NCBI RefSeq assembly: GCF_001620265.1
Contig: NZ_CP012661.1
Coordinates: forward strand, 2,542,001 to 2,606,000
Length of the DNA stretch: 64,000 bases
Direction: 5' to 3'
DNA from: Frigidibacter mobilis
GTDB taxonomy: Bacteria > Pseudomonadota > Alphaproteobacteria > Rhodobacterales > Rhodobacteraceae
In this document: positions 43,361-51,992 of the stretch, one piece after another
How the letters are laid out: every line of letters begins with the position of its first letter
How positions within the stretch are numbered: the first letter of the stretch is position 1
Made by a program: the position numbers and the translations under genes
Notes under the pieces: generated by a model
Told to the model about the DNA's origin: nothing
What the model saw: only the letters and a program-made list of their open reading frames with translations
The model's database searches: none

Positions 43361-43379
43361 GACATGTTTCCTTTCAGGA

Positions 43380-44237
43380 TCAGGAGGAGAGGGCGGGATG
43401 GGCGTTGGTGCGGCCGTCGATGCGGGCGAGCAGTGCGCCCAAATCGGGCGGCTCGGTCATGTCCAGACGGCCGGAGCGGTCCTTGGCCGGAAGGCCCCAT
43501 GGGTTGCCGGATTTGCAGACGAGGCGACGTTCGGTGGCGGTCTCGTCCAGCACCCAGCCGCCTTCGGCGTCGTGGGCGAACAGCTGCATCGAGACCACCT
43601 GGTCAACAATTCCTGGCAATTCCCGTCCGGCCTTGCTGCCCTCCATCTGCGGTTGCCAGGTGACGGTGCCGAAGTCGTCGGTCACCTTTTCCAGCACGCC
43701 GACGAAGATCACGGTCTTGCCGCGCGCATGCTGCAGATGCTTCAGCGCCTGGATCACCTCGCGCCCCAGCAAACCATAGGCCCCGCGGACATCCGGCTTG
43801 CCGGTCCGGTCCGAAAACGCCTCGGGCTGCTGGCGGGCATAGGCCATGACCTGTCGCGTCAAGTCGGTGATCGAGTCGACAAACACGATGCGGCGCGCAC
43901 CGAGGAACGCTTCGATGCCGCTGTCGCGGTGCTGGGCCTGCAGCCACGCATGGCGTTCGGTGCCGTACCAGGATTGCGGATGCTGCGCCGGATCAGGCCC
44001 GCCGATCAGCACCACCAGATCGCGGAAATCGGTGAAGCTGCGCACCGGGATCGAAGCCCCGCGCCAGTCCTGCACCGACTTCATTCCAGCTTCGAGGTCG
44101 AAGCAGACGGTCTCCTCGGCGGGCAGCGATTTCAGAAGCGTCGTCTTGCCGACACCGGGCGGACCGAAGATCGCCAGGGAGGTTTTGTTCTCGGCCGAAG
44201 ATATGCGCTCGTCGGCGGTGATGATGCGGAAAGTCAT
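43380..44237 (-). CDS. RecA-fold ATPase (Sak4-like phage recombinase)
   Basis: A 285-residue protein from the ATG at 44237 with GGAGA upstream. Walker A is SLAIFGPPGVGKTTLLKSLP, an acidic residue follows in ETVCFDLEAGMKS, and Walker B is RRIVFVDSITDLTRQVMAYA. This domain pattern is that of the short RecA-like Sak4 annealing/recombination ATPases found beside ssDNA-binding and exonuclease genes in phages, as here. An older upstream start is rejected because its extension is GC-rich non-family sequence. Confidence 0.75.
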   Translation of the reverse strand: MTFRIITADERISSAENKTSLAIFGPPGVGKTTLLKSLPAEETVCFDLEAGMKSVQDWRGASIPVRSFTDFRDLVVLIGGPDPAQHPQSWYGTERHAWLQAQHRDSGIEAFLGARRIVFVDSITDLTRQVMAYARQQPEAFSDRTGKPDVRGAYGLLGREVIQALKHLQHARGKTVIFVGVLEKVTDDFGTVTWQPQMEGSKAGRELPGIVDQVVSMQLFAHDAEGGWVLDETATERRLVCKSGNPWGLPAKDRSGRLDMTEPPDLGALLARIDGRTNAHPALSS

Positions 44238-44338
44238 GGGGTTCTCCAAAGGATTGAAAGGGGCGCGGCGGCGGGGGTGACCGGGTGCCGAAGGGGAACC
44301 TGCCCGGCGTTGCCGCACGGGCGTCCCGCCGCCGCGCG

Positions 44339-44857
44339 TCACCGGTCTCGGGTCTCGAGCCGGAACACGGGTTTGCCGGTGGTCTCGGTGCGGGCGGCCG
44401 CGAAACCTTCCCGCATCGCCTCGGGCCAAGCCCCGAACCGGCGCTCTGACACGCGGTAGGCAATCTCGAGATATTCGGTCGGATCGTCACCGGACGCGGA
44501 AATGCGCGCGGCCATGGCGGCAAGCCGGTCCTGATCCCAGGACACCTTCTTCGGAAGGTCGGCGATCACCACCACGCCCGCATCCTCGATGCGCACAGTC
44601 CCTGAATACTTACCTTGGTTTGCCCGCTCGGCTTCGGTTGCCGCGCCATAGCGATGGCCGATCCCGGCCTCCAGACGGTCGCGCAGACGCTTGACCCGGG
44701 CCGTTTCCGCAACAGCGGCTTCCTGCAAGGTGAACAGCAGATCGGGCGGCAGGGCAGAAATGTCGCCGATTGACAGACGGTCGAGGTCATTGAGACCGGG
44801 GGTATTGACGAGTTGCGGGGCAGCCGCCGCATCGGTGTTGGGGAACGGCATGGCCAT
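44339..44857 (-). CDS. conserved phage protein, replication operon
   Basis: A 172-residue protein starting in a TGATG overlap. The core (PPDLLFTLQEAAVAETARVK, YSGTVRIEDAGVVVIADLPK, DPTEYLEIAYRVSERRFGAW) is conserved in rhodobacterial prophages in this position. Helical N-terminus, no catalytic motif. A role in early replication or recombination is inferred from position. Confidence 0.65.
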   Translation of the reverse strand: MAMPFPNTDAAAAPQLVNTPGLNDLDRLSIGDISALPPDLLFTLQEAAVAETARVKRLRDRLEAGIGHRYGAATEAERANQGKYSGTVRIEDAGVVVIADLPKKVSWDQDRLAAMAARISASGDDPTEYLEIAYRVSERRFGAWPEAMREGFAAARTETTGKPVFRLETRDR

Positions 44858-45249
44858 CAGTGCCCCTCCCGTTTCAGCGCAGCATCAACGGCGCGGTCGG
44901 TCCCGACAGCTCCGGCTTCGCGGGCAAGGCGGTGCAGCCGCTCAAGCGCGGAGGAACGTCGGATCGCGGCCGAGACATCCGCGTTGGCGGCCACCACAGC
45001 GAAGGCAATATCGTCGATGGTCGCCACCTCGATTGGCAGCGGTTCGATCTCATTGCCTTCGCGCCACGGCGCGGGGATCGTGTCGGGCAATTCGTCGAGG
45101 CTGTGAAAGGCACGGCGCAGGCGTGCGATCAGGCTCGGCAGTTTGGCCATGGCGGTATCTCCGGTCGATGTTTCGGCCGACTTTCCGGCCAAGGCGAAGT
45201 AAAGGGAGGGCGGGAGCCGATCCCCGATCCAGGCAAGTACGGCGCGCAT
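44857..45249 (-). CDS. hypothetical phage protein
   Basis: A 130-residue protein sharing TGATG overlaps with both neighbours. An internal ATG at 45150 (MAKLPSLIARLRRAF) could be an alternative start; the upstream part includes LPPSLYFALAG. No family was recognised. Confidence 0.55.
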   Translation of the reverse strand: MRAVLAWIGDRLPPSLYFALAGKSAETSTGDTAMAKLPSLIARLRRAFHSLDELPDTIPAPWREGNEIEPLPIEVATIDDIAFAVVAANADVSAAIRRSSALERLHRLAREAGAVGTDRAVDAALKREGH

Positions 45250-45605
45250 CAGGCGGCCTCCTTTGTCGCTATGAGTTGAGAAAACGGGATCGGCGCGTGG
45301 CGTGGCTTGGTCCGCGCGATGGCGAGGTAGGCAAAGCGATCCGGACCGACGCGCACCTGCACCAGATGGACCAGCGCCGCCATGAAGGCTCGATGGGCGG
45401 CACTGGCCAGCGCCCCAAGCCTGCGGCGTTCGGGCTCCGGCAGGGTCGAAATCACGGCGGTGGTATCGATGCCGAGAAATCCGCGATGATACTCCAACTG
45501 GTCGCCAGGCACCGCCTGGCCGATCCAGGCGCAGAATTCGATATCGGTGAGCGGCCGGGGTTTGGCCGGGATGAAGGCGGTGGGGGGCATGACGAACATC
45601 TCCAT
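45249..45605 (-). CDS. hypothetical phage protein
   Basis: A 118-residue protein (TDIEFCAWIGQAVPGDQLEY, RRRLGALASAAHRAFMAALV) directly downstream of the sigma factor gene. It seems conserved in this operon position. Its function is unknown. Confidence 0.6.
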   Translation of the reverse strand: MEMFVMPPTAFIPAKPRPLTDIEFCAWIGQAVPGDQLEYHRGFLGIDTTAVISTLPEPERRRLGALASAAHRAFMAALVHLVQVRVGPDRFAYLAIARTKPRHAPIPFSQLIATKEAA

Positions 45606-46184
45606 GAGGGTCCTCTACTCACGCCGCCCGTGAACCGTCCCACGGCGCCCCGAACCCGCGCATCGCGAGATCGAGCCGCAACTGGGCGATGTGCCGGTAA
45701 AGGGCGGAGCGGGAGGTACCGGTGCGGCCGACGATTTCTGCAATCGCGCAGGTGCCAAGCGCCGCGCACAGGGTGCGCGCATCCTCGGGCAAATCGCCCA
45801 GCACGCGGGCAAGGTCATGACGGAGATCGGCATCCTCGGCTGCGCTCAGGTTCTGGCCATGCCAGGCGGCCAGACCGTCAGCTTCCGCCAACAGGCAGCC
45901 CAGCGGCTCCGTCCCGCCAGCGATGGGTGCGTCGAGCGACAGCACGGTCCCGCCTTGCGCACGGCGCTGGCGATGGTGCTGTATCGCGATCCGCGACGAC
46001 TGGTTGCGCAACACGATATTGGCAAATGCGCCGATACTGCCGCGACGGGAGTCGAAGCCGGGCAAACGGCAGATCAGATCGATCAGCAGATCTTGCCGCA
46101 GATCATCGATATCTGCGGCGGGCAGCACCAACTTGCGGTGCAGGCGGCGCGCAGCAACGGCTGCCTCGGCGATCAGCGTTGCAA

Positions 46185-46192
46185 GGTCGTCG
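46185..46192. repeat. IS66 target-site duplication, left copy
   Basis: GGTCGTCG directly precedes the IS66 left end and is identical to 48731-48738. Confidence 0.85.
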
Positions 46193-46293
46193 GTAAGCGC
46201 CACGCCGACCACCTCCTGCCATTGCTGACCTGATCGGGCCATTCTGCGCACATGTGCGTGGCGGAGGGTTTGGATTTGGCAAGAGACGGCAAA

Positions 46294-46728
46294 ATGGGCG
46301 TCCATTTGGACGGCTCGACGGTTTTTGAGGTTTCCCGGCTGGACGTGATCGAGGGTCCGAGCGGGCGGCGTCGGCGCAACAAGGCGGAGCGGGCGCGGAT
46401 CGCGGCGGAGAGCATGATGCCCGGGGTGACGGTCGCCGAGGTTGCGCGCCGGCACGGCACGACCCGCTGGCAGATCTACGATTGGCGCAAGCAGCTTCGC
46501 AAAGGCAATCTCGTGGTGCCCGGGAACGTGGCAGTCTTGCCGGTCTTCGCGGAATTGGTGGTCGATGACAATTCGGCCGAGGCACCGGCGGCTGTCACGG
46601 GGCCCGATCTCGAAACGGGGCCCGATCTCGAAATTGTCGTCGGTGATGTCGTGATCCGTGCTGGCGCTGGTGCCGATGAGGGCCAGTTGACGCGAGCGAT
46701 CCGGGCGGCACGGGCTGCGGCATCGTGA
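46294..46728 (+). CDS. tnpA: IS66 accessory protein TnpA
   Basis: About 144 residues from the ATG at 46294 (an ATG-less longer form could start at 46252). The helix-turn-helix is visible in MPGVTVAEVARRHGTTRWQI followed by YDWRKQLRKG, diagnostic of IS66 OrfA/TnpA. It overlaps tnpB (GTGATG). The gene is intact. Confidence 0.8.
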   Translation: MGVHLDGSTVFEVSRLDVIEGPSGRRRRNKAERARIAAESMMPGVTVAEVARRHGTTRWQIYDWRKQLRKGNLVVPGNVAVLPVFAELVVDDNSAEAPAAVTGPDLETGPDLEIVVGDVVIRAGAGADEGQLTRAIRAARAAAS

Positions 46729-47080
46729 TGTTCAGCCACGGCGGGCCGGTGAAGGTCTATGTCGCGACACGGCCGGTGGATTTCCGCAAGGGGATCGATG
46801 GCCTGGCGCTGGCCGTTCAGGAGATGTTCGGCCTCGACCCGTTCTGCGGGCTGTCTTCGTGTTCCGTTCGAAACGGGCAGACAGGATCAAGCTTCTGGTC
46901 TGGGATCAGACCGGCATGGTGCTGGTTCACAAGCGATTGGAGGATGCCAGGTTCGTCTGGCCGCAGGTGCAGGGCGGGGTGATGCGGATGTCGTCGGCGC
47001 AACTGGCGGCCCTGTTCGAGGGGCTGGACTGGCGGCTGGTCCGGTCGGAACGCGCGCGGCGTCCGCTGGTGGCTGGATGA
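46728..47080 (+). pseudogene. tnpB: IS66 accessory protein TnpB, one-base frameshift
   Basis: It starts VKVYVATRPVDFRKGIDGLA and continues after the shift as FRSKRADRIKLLVWDQTGMV and LVHKRLEDARFVWPQ, classic IS66 TnpB (PF05717). The frame is lost at GCGGGC (46847-46851); one extra G gives DPFCGAVFVFRSKRAD. The rest is full length, about 117 residues. Confidence 0.85.
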
Positions 47081-47147
47081 CTGGCAAAATGCGCTGAAAA
47101 GCCTTTTTTTGCTGGCCTGCAAGGGAATCCCGTGATTCACTTCCCTC

Positions 47148-48710
47148 ATGGAAACCGCTGATCTTGCGCGTGAAAACGCTCTGCTGAAGGCCCGCCTCGC
47201 CGAGGTGGAGGCGACGCTGGCCGAGACGCAAGAGGCCAACCGGCGGCTGCAGGATATCCTGCACGCGGCGCAGCGCGAGAAGTTCGGCAAGCGTTCGGAG
47301 AAGCTGTCGCCGGACCAGTTCAACCTGCCGCTCGAGGATGCCGAACTGGCCCAGGGCGTGCTTGAGGCCGCACAGGAAAAGGCAGAGGCGGCACTGCAAA
47401 GGGCCCGGGGGGAGACGCCCCGCAAGCCGGCACGCAACCGCGGGCATCTCCCCCGCATCTGCCCCGGGTCGAGCGGGTGATCGAGCCCGCCAGCACGCTC
47501 TGTCCCTGCGGCTGCGGCGAGATGGCAAGGATCGGCGAGGACGTTTCCGAGCGGCTGGACGTGATCCCCGCGCAGTTCCGGGTGCTGGTCACGCGGCGGC
47601 CCAGATACGCCTGCCGCCGCTGCTCGCAAGCCGTGGCGCAGGCGCACGCCCCCGAGCATGTCGTGCCCGGCGGGCTGCCCACGGAGCTGTTCATTGCTTG
47701 GATCATCGTCTCGAAGTTCGGGGACCACCTTCCGTTCTACCGCCAGGCGGAGATCTTCAAGCGGCAGGGGATAGACCTCGATCGCGGCACGCTCGGCAAC
47801 TGGGTCGGGCGCGCCTGTTTCCACCTGATGCCGATCATCAATCACATGAAAGCCCATCTGCGCGGAGCGGACCGCATCTTTGTCGATGAAACCCGCGCGC
47901 CGGTGCTGGACCCAGGCCGCAAGGCCACCAAGAGCGGCTTCTTCTGGGCCGTCGTGTCCGACGATCGCGGCCATGGCGGTGCCGATCCGCCCATCGTGTT
48001 GTTCCACTACGCCCCGGCCGGGCAAAGAACATCCGCTGAAGTTCCTCGTCGGATACCGCGGCCGGTTCCTGCAATGCGACGCCTACCAGTCCTACAACGC
48101 GCTGACGGAAATCGAGCGTGACGGTGGCCCATGGCGGCTGGTCTACTGCTGGACCCACGTCCGCCGCCGCTTCGTGAAACGCTTCGAGAGCGACCGCTCC
48201 CCCATCGCCGAGGAGATGCTGCGCCAGATCGCGCTGCTCTATCAGATCGAGAAAACCGTGCGTGGCCAGGATGCAGCCGTCCGTCTGGCCGCCCGGCGCG
48301 AAAACGCAGCCCCGATCATCGCCGCGCTCAAGCCGTGGCTGGAAGCCCAGCTCTCGCGCATCCCGCAGAAATCCCAGCTGGCCGAGGACATCCGCTACAC
48401 CCTCGCGCACTGGCCCGGCCTGATCCGCTTCCTTGACGACGGCACCCTCGAGCTCGACACCAACCCCGTCGAAAATCAAATCAGACCGATTGCCCTGACG
48501 CGGAAAAACGCGCTCTTCGCAGGCAACGAGGTCGGAGCCGAGAACTGGGCCATGCTCGCCTCGCTGGTCGCCACCTGCAAGATGTCCGGCGTCAACCCGA
48601 TCGACTATATCGCGGCCACCCTCCGCGCGATCCTCGACGGCCACCCGCAAAGCGGCATCGAAGACCTCATGCCATGGCGATACAAGCAACCGTCAAGCCT
48701 CGCCGCATAG
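47148..48710 (+). pseudogene. tnpC: IS66 transposase TnpC, frameshifted
   Basis: Three collinear segments together make the usual IS66 transposase of about 520 residues: a coiled-coil start (LARENALLKARLAEVEATLA), a zinc-finger-like CPCGCGEM...RYACRRC, the DDE core (ADRIFVDETRAPVLDPGR; FLQCDAYQSYNAL; the final Glu in DTNPVENQIRPIAL) and the C-terminal SGVNPIDYIAATLRAILDGH. Frames break at a run of five C (47450-47454) and near 48012-48023. The repair that best fits IS66 proteins (APGRGKEH) adds one base to a C run and one to a G run at the second site. Confidence 0.85.
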
Positions 48711-48730
48711 GGCAACGTCGTCGCGCTTAC

Positions 48731-48738
48731 GGTCGTCG
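48731..48738. repeat. IS66 target-site duplication, right copy
   Basis: GGTCGTCG directly follows the IS66 right end; on the minus strand it encodes part of the sigma factor N-terminus. Confidence 0.85.
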
Positions 48739-48875
48739 GGGGAAAGGGGAGGAAGCATCTGTTTCGATCCTGGTCGTTTGCGTTGACCAGTCGAAGATGC
48801 AACCTTCTGAAATCCTTTATCTCTCGGACTTCACCCGGAAACCTCCTGAAAACCTCCCGGTACCGGCGAACGGAT

Positions 48876-49871
48876 CTAGCCGATGAACGCGATCTCGGAT
48901 GATGCGAGGACCAGGCGTGCGCCGACCTTGGACTTGCGGTCGATGAACCCGTTGCTGGGGACCGCTTTTAGCCGCGTATTCTTTCGGAAGGCATCGCGCA
49001 GCCGGTTGATGCAGCGATCAACCTGTTCCGGATTGCTATCCCGCTTGGTGCTAGCTTGCAGCGTCGCAGCCAGGCTTTCCTTCGAGACCCAACCGCCGGC
49101 GGCCAAGGCCTCGTCCGCGAGTAAGGCGACGGCGTCAAAGTCACGAGGCTCGATGTCGATCTCGACGCCCTCGAAAATTGCGCGGCGACCAATGCGGTCG
49201 ATCTGAAGCCGCGCATCGAGGGCTTGCTTGTCGGTGGGTACTCGAACTCGACCGAGAGCAAGTGCGAATGGACGATCCGGGTCGTCGCGCAGCAGATCTT
49301 CGGCGCGAGACACGGTCATGCGGAGGCCACTGAGTTGGCGCGTGACCACAGTCGGCAGGTCGTTGCTTCCGAGGCTGACAAGAGCGACGGGAGTTTCGGT
49401 GTCGATGGCGCCGCGCACATGGTCCAAAATCTCCTGCGCGGTTTCCTCCTGCAGTCGCCGCACGAGGCAGATTTCGGCTGCGCGCCCGTGCTGTTCATAG
49501 CGACCCAGCCTCCAAACTCTGGTGGAGATCGCCATCGGGCCAGGCCCCTTCAGCCCTGATTGCTCGCGGATCGCGCGGCAAAGGGCGGCGATGTCGATGT
49601 CGAAGGTCTGGATGTCCAGCGCATCGTCGTGACGTTCGCACTCCCCGGTCTCTGGATCGACGACGATCAGGGAACCGTCGATGACCTCAAAGATCGAGTC
49701 ACCATCGTCGGGCAGATCTTCTCGGGCCACCAGAATTCCGACGTTCCGCAGCGACCGGAGGAAGCGCGGATCGTAGGGGTCCAGTTCTGCGGCACCGATG
49801 GCGCGGATTGGATGGCGATCACTCTGCCGCAACAGCAGCCTGATCAGTTCTGCGGCGTTTGCGAATGTCAT
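48876..49871 (-). CDS. unknown protein with C-terminal winged-helix-like domain, cassette gene B
   Basis: A 331-residue protein from the ATG at 49871; this start is preferred because a longer form would extend into the upstream gene's end. Residues 1-110 are acidic and helical; the middle (TPVALVSLGSNDLPTVVTRQ) may be a Rossmann- or receiver-like fold. The C-terminal 90 residues (IEPRDFDAVALLADEALAAG, GWVSKESLAATLQAS, QVDRCINRLRDAFRKN, then an RKSKVGARLVL wing) resemble an OmpR-type winged helix. No catalytic motif was seen. It overlaps gene A by 53 bp and is the second gene of a two-gene operon. Confidence 0.7.
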   Translation of the reverse strand: MTFANAAELIRLLLRQSDRHPIRAIGAAELDPYDPRFLRSLRNVGILVAREDLPDDGDSIFEVIDGSLIVVDPETGECERHDDALDIQTFDIDIAALCRAIREQSGLKGPGPMAISTRVWRLGRYEQHGRAAEICLVRRLQEETAQEILDHVRGAIDTETPVALVSLGSNDLPTVVTRQLSGLRMTVSRAEDLLRDDPDRPFALALGRVRVPTDKQALDARLQIDRIGRRAIFEGVEIDIEPRDFDAVALLADEALAAGGWVSKESLAATLQASTKRDSNPEQVDRCINRLRDAFRKNTRLKAVPSNGFIDRKSKVGARLVLASSEIAFIG

Positions 49872-51057
49872 TCTTTTCAAGCATCTCGAGGATGAGTCGT
49901 TCATGTGAGTGATCGCGCATGCTTACAGTGCGCGGCGGCCGGATCGTCACTGGGACCATGGTCTCGCTGCCGTCCACCTCGATGGTCACATCGATCTTGG
50001 CATGGACAATCCGGACGTCGTCGATCTCGATCTCCGGCGCGACGACCTTCAAGCGCTTCAGCGCGTTCTCGGAGTCACCCAGCGTCAGGAACCATGGCGA
50101 ACGCCGCAGCCGCCCCGTCTTGGTGATCTGACCCTCGTCGACGCGCACCTCGCGCAGCGCAACATGGGTGATGTCACCTTCGGGATCGAAGTGGAACTTG
50201 AACGCTCCGCCTTGCCGCTGGAGCGGCTCGAGCGTGTAAAGCTGCTCCTTCGCCGACGCCTCGAAGATGTTCGAGTCGCCAAGGACGTGACCGCCAAACA
50301 GTTTCACCAGCTTTTTGGCATCGGTTGCCGACTTCGAGCCGATGGCGATCGCACCCTGTCGCAGATCGTACTCGATGGTCGACTGCACGATTTCGCGAAA
50401 TTTAAGGGTATCCTCCGCGCCCTCTTGGTCGACGTTCTTCGTCTCAGGCTTGGAGCCATGCAAGATCAGCACCCGAAGCAGGTCCTCCTCCTCGAACCAC
50501 CGCACGTCGCAATAATGTCCGTTGTATCGTCCGACGAAATGCTGCCGCACTTCTTCGGTGAACCCCTCCCGCACTCCCTTTTCATGATGTCTGGGTTCTA
50601 CATTCTCACGGTCGGCGTCGCGCTCGATTTTGCTCGAGTATGCTAGGAAAGCGGCCGCGCTCAGCGCCCTGTCGAAAACGACCCGATGATCCAGCCATGT
50701 GGCCAAGGCCATGAAGCGCGGGTTGAAACGCAAATCGTCAGGACTGCCTTTGATGCGGTGGGCCGCCAGAACGTCGACGCCCATTTCCGTCGCGATCTCC
50801 TGCATGAACCGGGCGCCATAATCAGTGGACAGCGTGGAGATGTTGTAGAGGGCGAATTGGAGCGGTGCCGGAAACTTCAAATCAGCTTTGGCAAACAGAC
50901 CGAAAATTGCCTCGCGCCGTTTGCCTTCTTCGTCGGGCAGCGCATCCCAATCCACTCCGATCTGTTCGAGATAGGGGCTGAGAAGACGATGCAGCATTTG
51001 TAGATCAACCGTCCGAGAAAACGCGCGGTCGACAAAGTTGCGGATCCTTTTGGCCAT
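49819..51057 (-). CDS. unknown 412-residue protein, cassette gene A
   Basis: Not recognised. The N-terminal region (residues 1-120) is helical with FVDRAFSRTVDLQMLHRLLS; the middle has a His/Asp/Glu-rich stretch (FVGRYNGHYCDVRWFEEEDL) followed by LRVLILHGSKPETKNVDQEG; the C-terminus is beta-rich (FKFHFDPEGDITHVALREVR, IDVTIEVDGSETMVPVTIRP). It is followed by gene B with a 53-bp overlap, so the two products are probably made together. It is divergent from the recombinase module 280 bp away. Candidate roles are lysogeny control or defence. Confidence 0.7.
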   Translation of the reverse strand: MAKRIRNFVDRAFSRTVDLQMLHRLLSPYLEQIGVDWDALPDEEGKRREAIFGLFAKADLKFPAPLQFALYNISTLSTDYGARFMQEIATEMGVDVLAAHRIKGSPDDLRFNPRFMALATWLDHRVVFDRALSAAAFLAYSSKIERDADRENVEPRHHEKGVREGFTEEVRQHFVGRYNGHYCDVRWFEEEDLLRVLILHGSKPETKNVDQEGAEDTLKFREIVQSTIEYDLRQGAIAIGSKSATDAKKLVKLFGGHVLGDSNIFEASAKEQLYTLEPLQRQGGAFKFHFDPEGDITHVALREVRVDEGQITKTGRLRRSPWFLTLGDSENALKRLKVVAPEIEIDDVRIVHAKIDVTIEVDGSETMVPVTIRPPRTVSMRDHSHERLILEMLEKNDIRKRRRTDQAAVAAE

Positions 51058-51336
51058 ATGTTCTCCTCTTGATACCGACTATTCACATCATGGACTTAAT
51101 CAAGTCACCTGTAGGTCTTCAGCTTCAACCGACACCCAATGGCACTTCGCCCCATTTGGCGCTCGAAGTGCTCCTGTCTGGCCGGAAGGGAGTGACCGAA
51201 GTTCTGATTATGTTCTAACCGATCTAACAACTTCGAGTCGAGTCCGTGGTGCGATCTTCGCGCATTCTTGACCGTGTGGGACGGTTGGTCACCGCCATGA
51301 GTAGGAGAAGGGCAAGCCAGCACGGAATTGCCCTTC
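51058..51336. promoter_or_regulatory. divergent intergenic region between cassette and recombinase module
   Basis: No gene is supported in this 279-bp gap. It contains GCACTTCG-N14-CGAAGTGC (about 51143-51172) and GGGCAA-N12-TTGCCC (about 51312-51335), two inverted repeats that could be operators, and is flanked by genes transcribed outward on both strands. Promoters for both units should lie here. Confidence 0.4.
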
Positions 51337-51540
51337 ATGAAACGCCCGAACGCCCTGCTTCCCGACCAGATGACTGCTGCCCAACGCCGAACCGAATTGT
51401 GCGGGTTGCTGGCGCTTGGCCTGATCCGGTTGCGGATGCGGGAACGGGCCGAAGTCTCTGACCAGACTGGAGAAAGTTGCCTACACTGTCCGCCCGACCA
51501 ATGCCTTCATGCAACTCCAACCCACCGGAGAGACGCATGA
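51337..51540 (+). CDS. small conserved protein of the serine recombinase module
   Basis: A 67-residue protein (MKRPNALLPDQMTAAQRRTE, LCGLLALGLIRLRMRERAE, ending ATPTHRRDA). Similar short proteins precede DUF2924 and recombinase genes in alphaproteobacterial mobile elements. It overlaps the DUF2924 gene by ATGA. Function unknown. Confidence 0.6.
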   Translation: MKRPNALLPDQMTAAQRRTELCGLLALGLIRLRMRERAEVSDQTGESCLHCPPDQCLHATPTHRRDA

Positions 51541-51992
51541 CGAAACCTGACCCCATCCCCGCGCGCCTTGCTGCGCTCAAGACTACATCGACGCCCGACC
51601 TTAAGGCGCAGTGGCGCGACCTGTTCGAAACAGAACCGCCGCCCTTCAACCGCCGCTACCTTGAATCCCGCTTGGCCTACCGCATCCAGGAACTGGCCTA
51701 TGGCGGGCTGAAGCCCGAAACCATCAAGCGGCTGGAAGCCTTGGGCGAACAGCTTGATGGCGGCAACATCACCACGCGCCGCATCCGTGCAGATCGCGAC
51801 CGTCCGATCACCGGCACCCGGTTGCTGCGCGAGTGGCAGGGGGTCGAACAAATCGTCACTGTGATGCAAGGTGGCTTCGAATGGCAGGGGCGGCCATACC
51901 AGTCGCTTTCGGCCATCGCGCGCGCCATCACCGGCACACGTTGGAACGGCTGGGTGTTCTTCGGGCTGAAAAACCACCGGAGGGCGGCATGA
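51537..51992 (+). CDS. DUF2924 domain-containing protein
   Basis: A 151-residue protein. The family core is visible in LKAQWRDLFETEPPPFNRRY, LESRLAYRIQELAYGGLKPE and the C-terminal QGGFEWQGRPYQSLSAIARAITGTRWNGWVFF region, which also occurs in DUF2924 proteins next to large serine recombinases. It may be a recombination directionality or accessory DNA-binding protein. It is coupled to the recombinase by ATGA. Confidence 0.85.
   Translation: MTKPDPIPARLAALKTTSTPDLKAQWRDLFETEPPPFNRRYLESRLAYRIQELAYGGLKPETIKRLEALGEQLDGGNITTRRIRADRDRPITGTRLLREWQGVEQIVTVMQGGFEWQGRPYQSLSAIARAITGTRWNGWVFFGLKNHRRAA

Larger units (their letters stand above)
46193..48730 (+). mobile_element. IS66-family element with 8-bp target duplication
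   Basis: Left end GTAAGCGCCACGCCG (46193) and, on the other strand, right end GTAAGCGCGACGACG (to 48730) form imperfect terminal inverted repeats starting GTAAGCG, the IS66 hallmark. GGTCGTCG is present immediately outside both ends. Length is 2,538 bp, with tnpA, tnpB and tnpC in order. The exact duplication indicates a recent insertion. Confidence 0.9.
45619..48758 (-). pseudogene. phage sigma-70-family (ECF-like) sigma factor gene, split by IS66
   Basis: The large part (45619-46192) encodes region 2-like KLVLPAADIDDLRQDLLIDL, RGSIGAFANIVLRNQSSRIA and region 4-like CAIAEIVGRTGTSRSALYRH, the pattern of small sigma-70 family factors. The first nine codons (MLPPLSPDD, ATG at 48758) lie on the far side of IS66. 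Removing 46193-48730 and one copy of the 8-bp duplication yields an unbroken 594-bp gene (197 residues). The gene heads the replication operon, so its loss may silence the prophage. Confidence 0.8.

Noticed and set aside
46242..46455. An N-terminal extension of the sigma factor into 46242-46455
   Set aside because: Those codons are IS66 sequence; the IS ends and 8-bp duplication place the true N-terminus at 48758.
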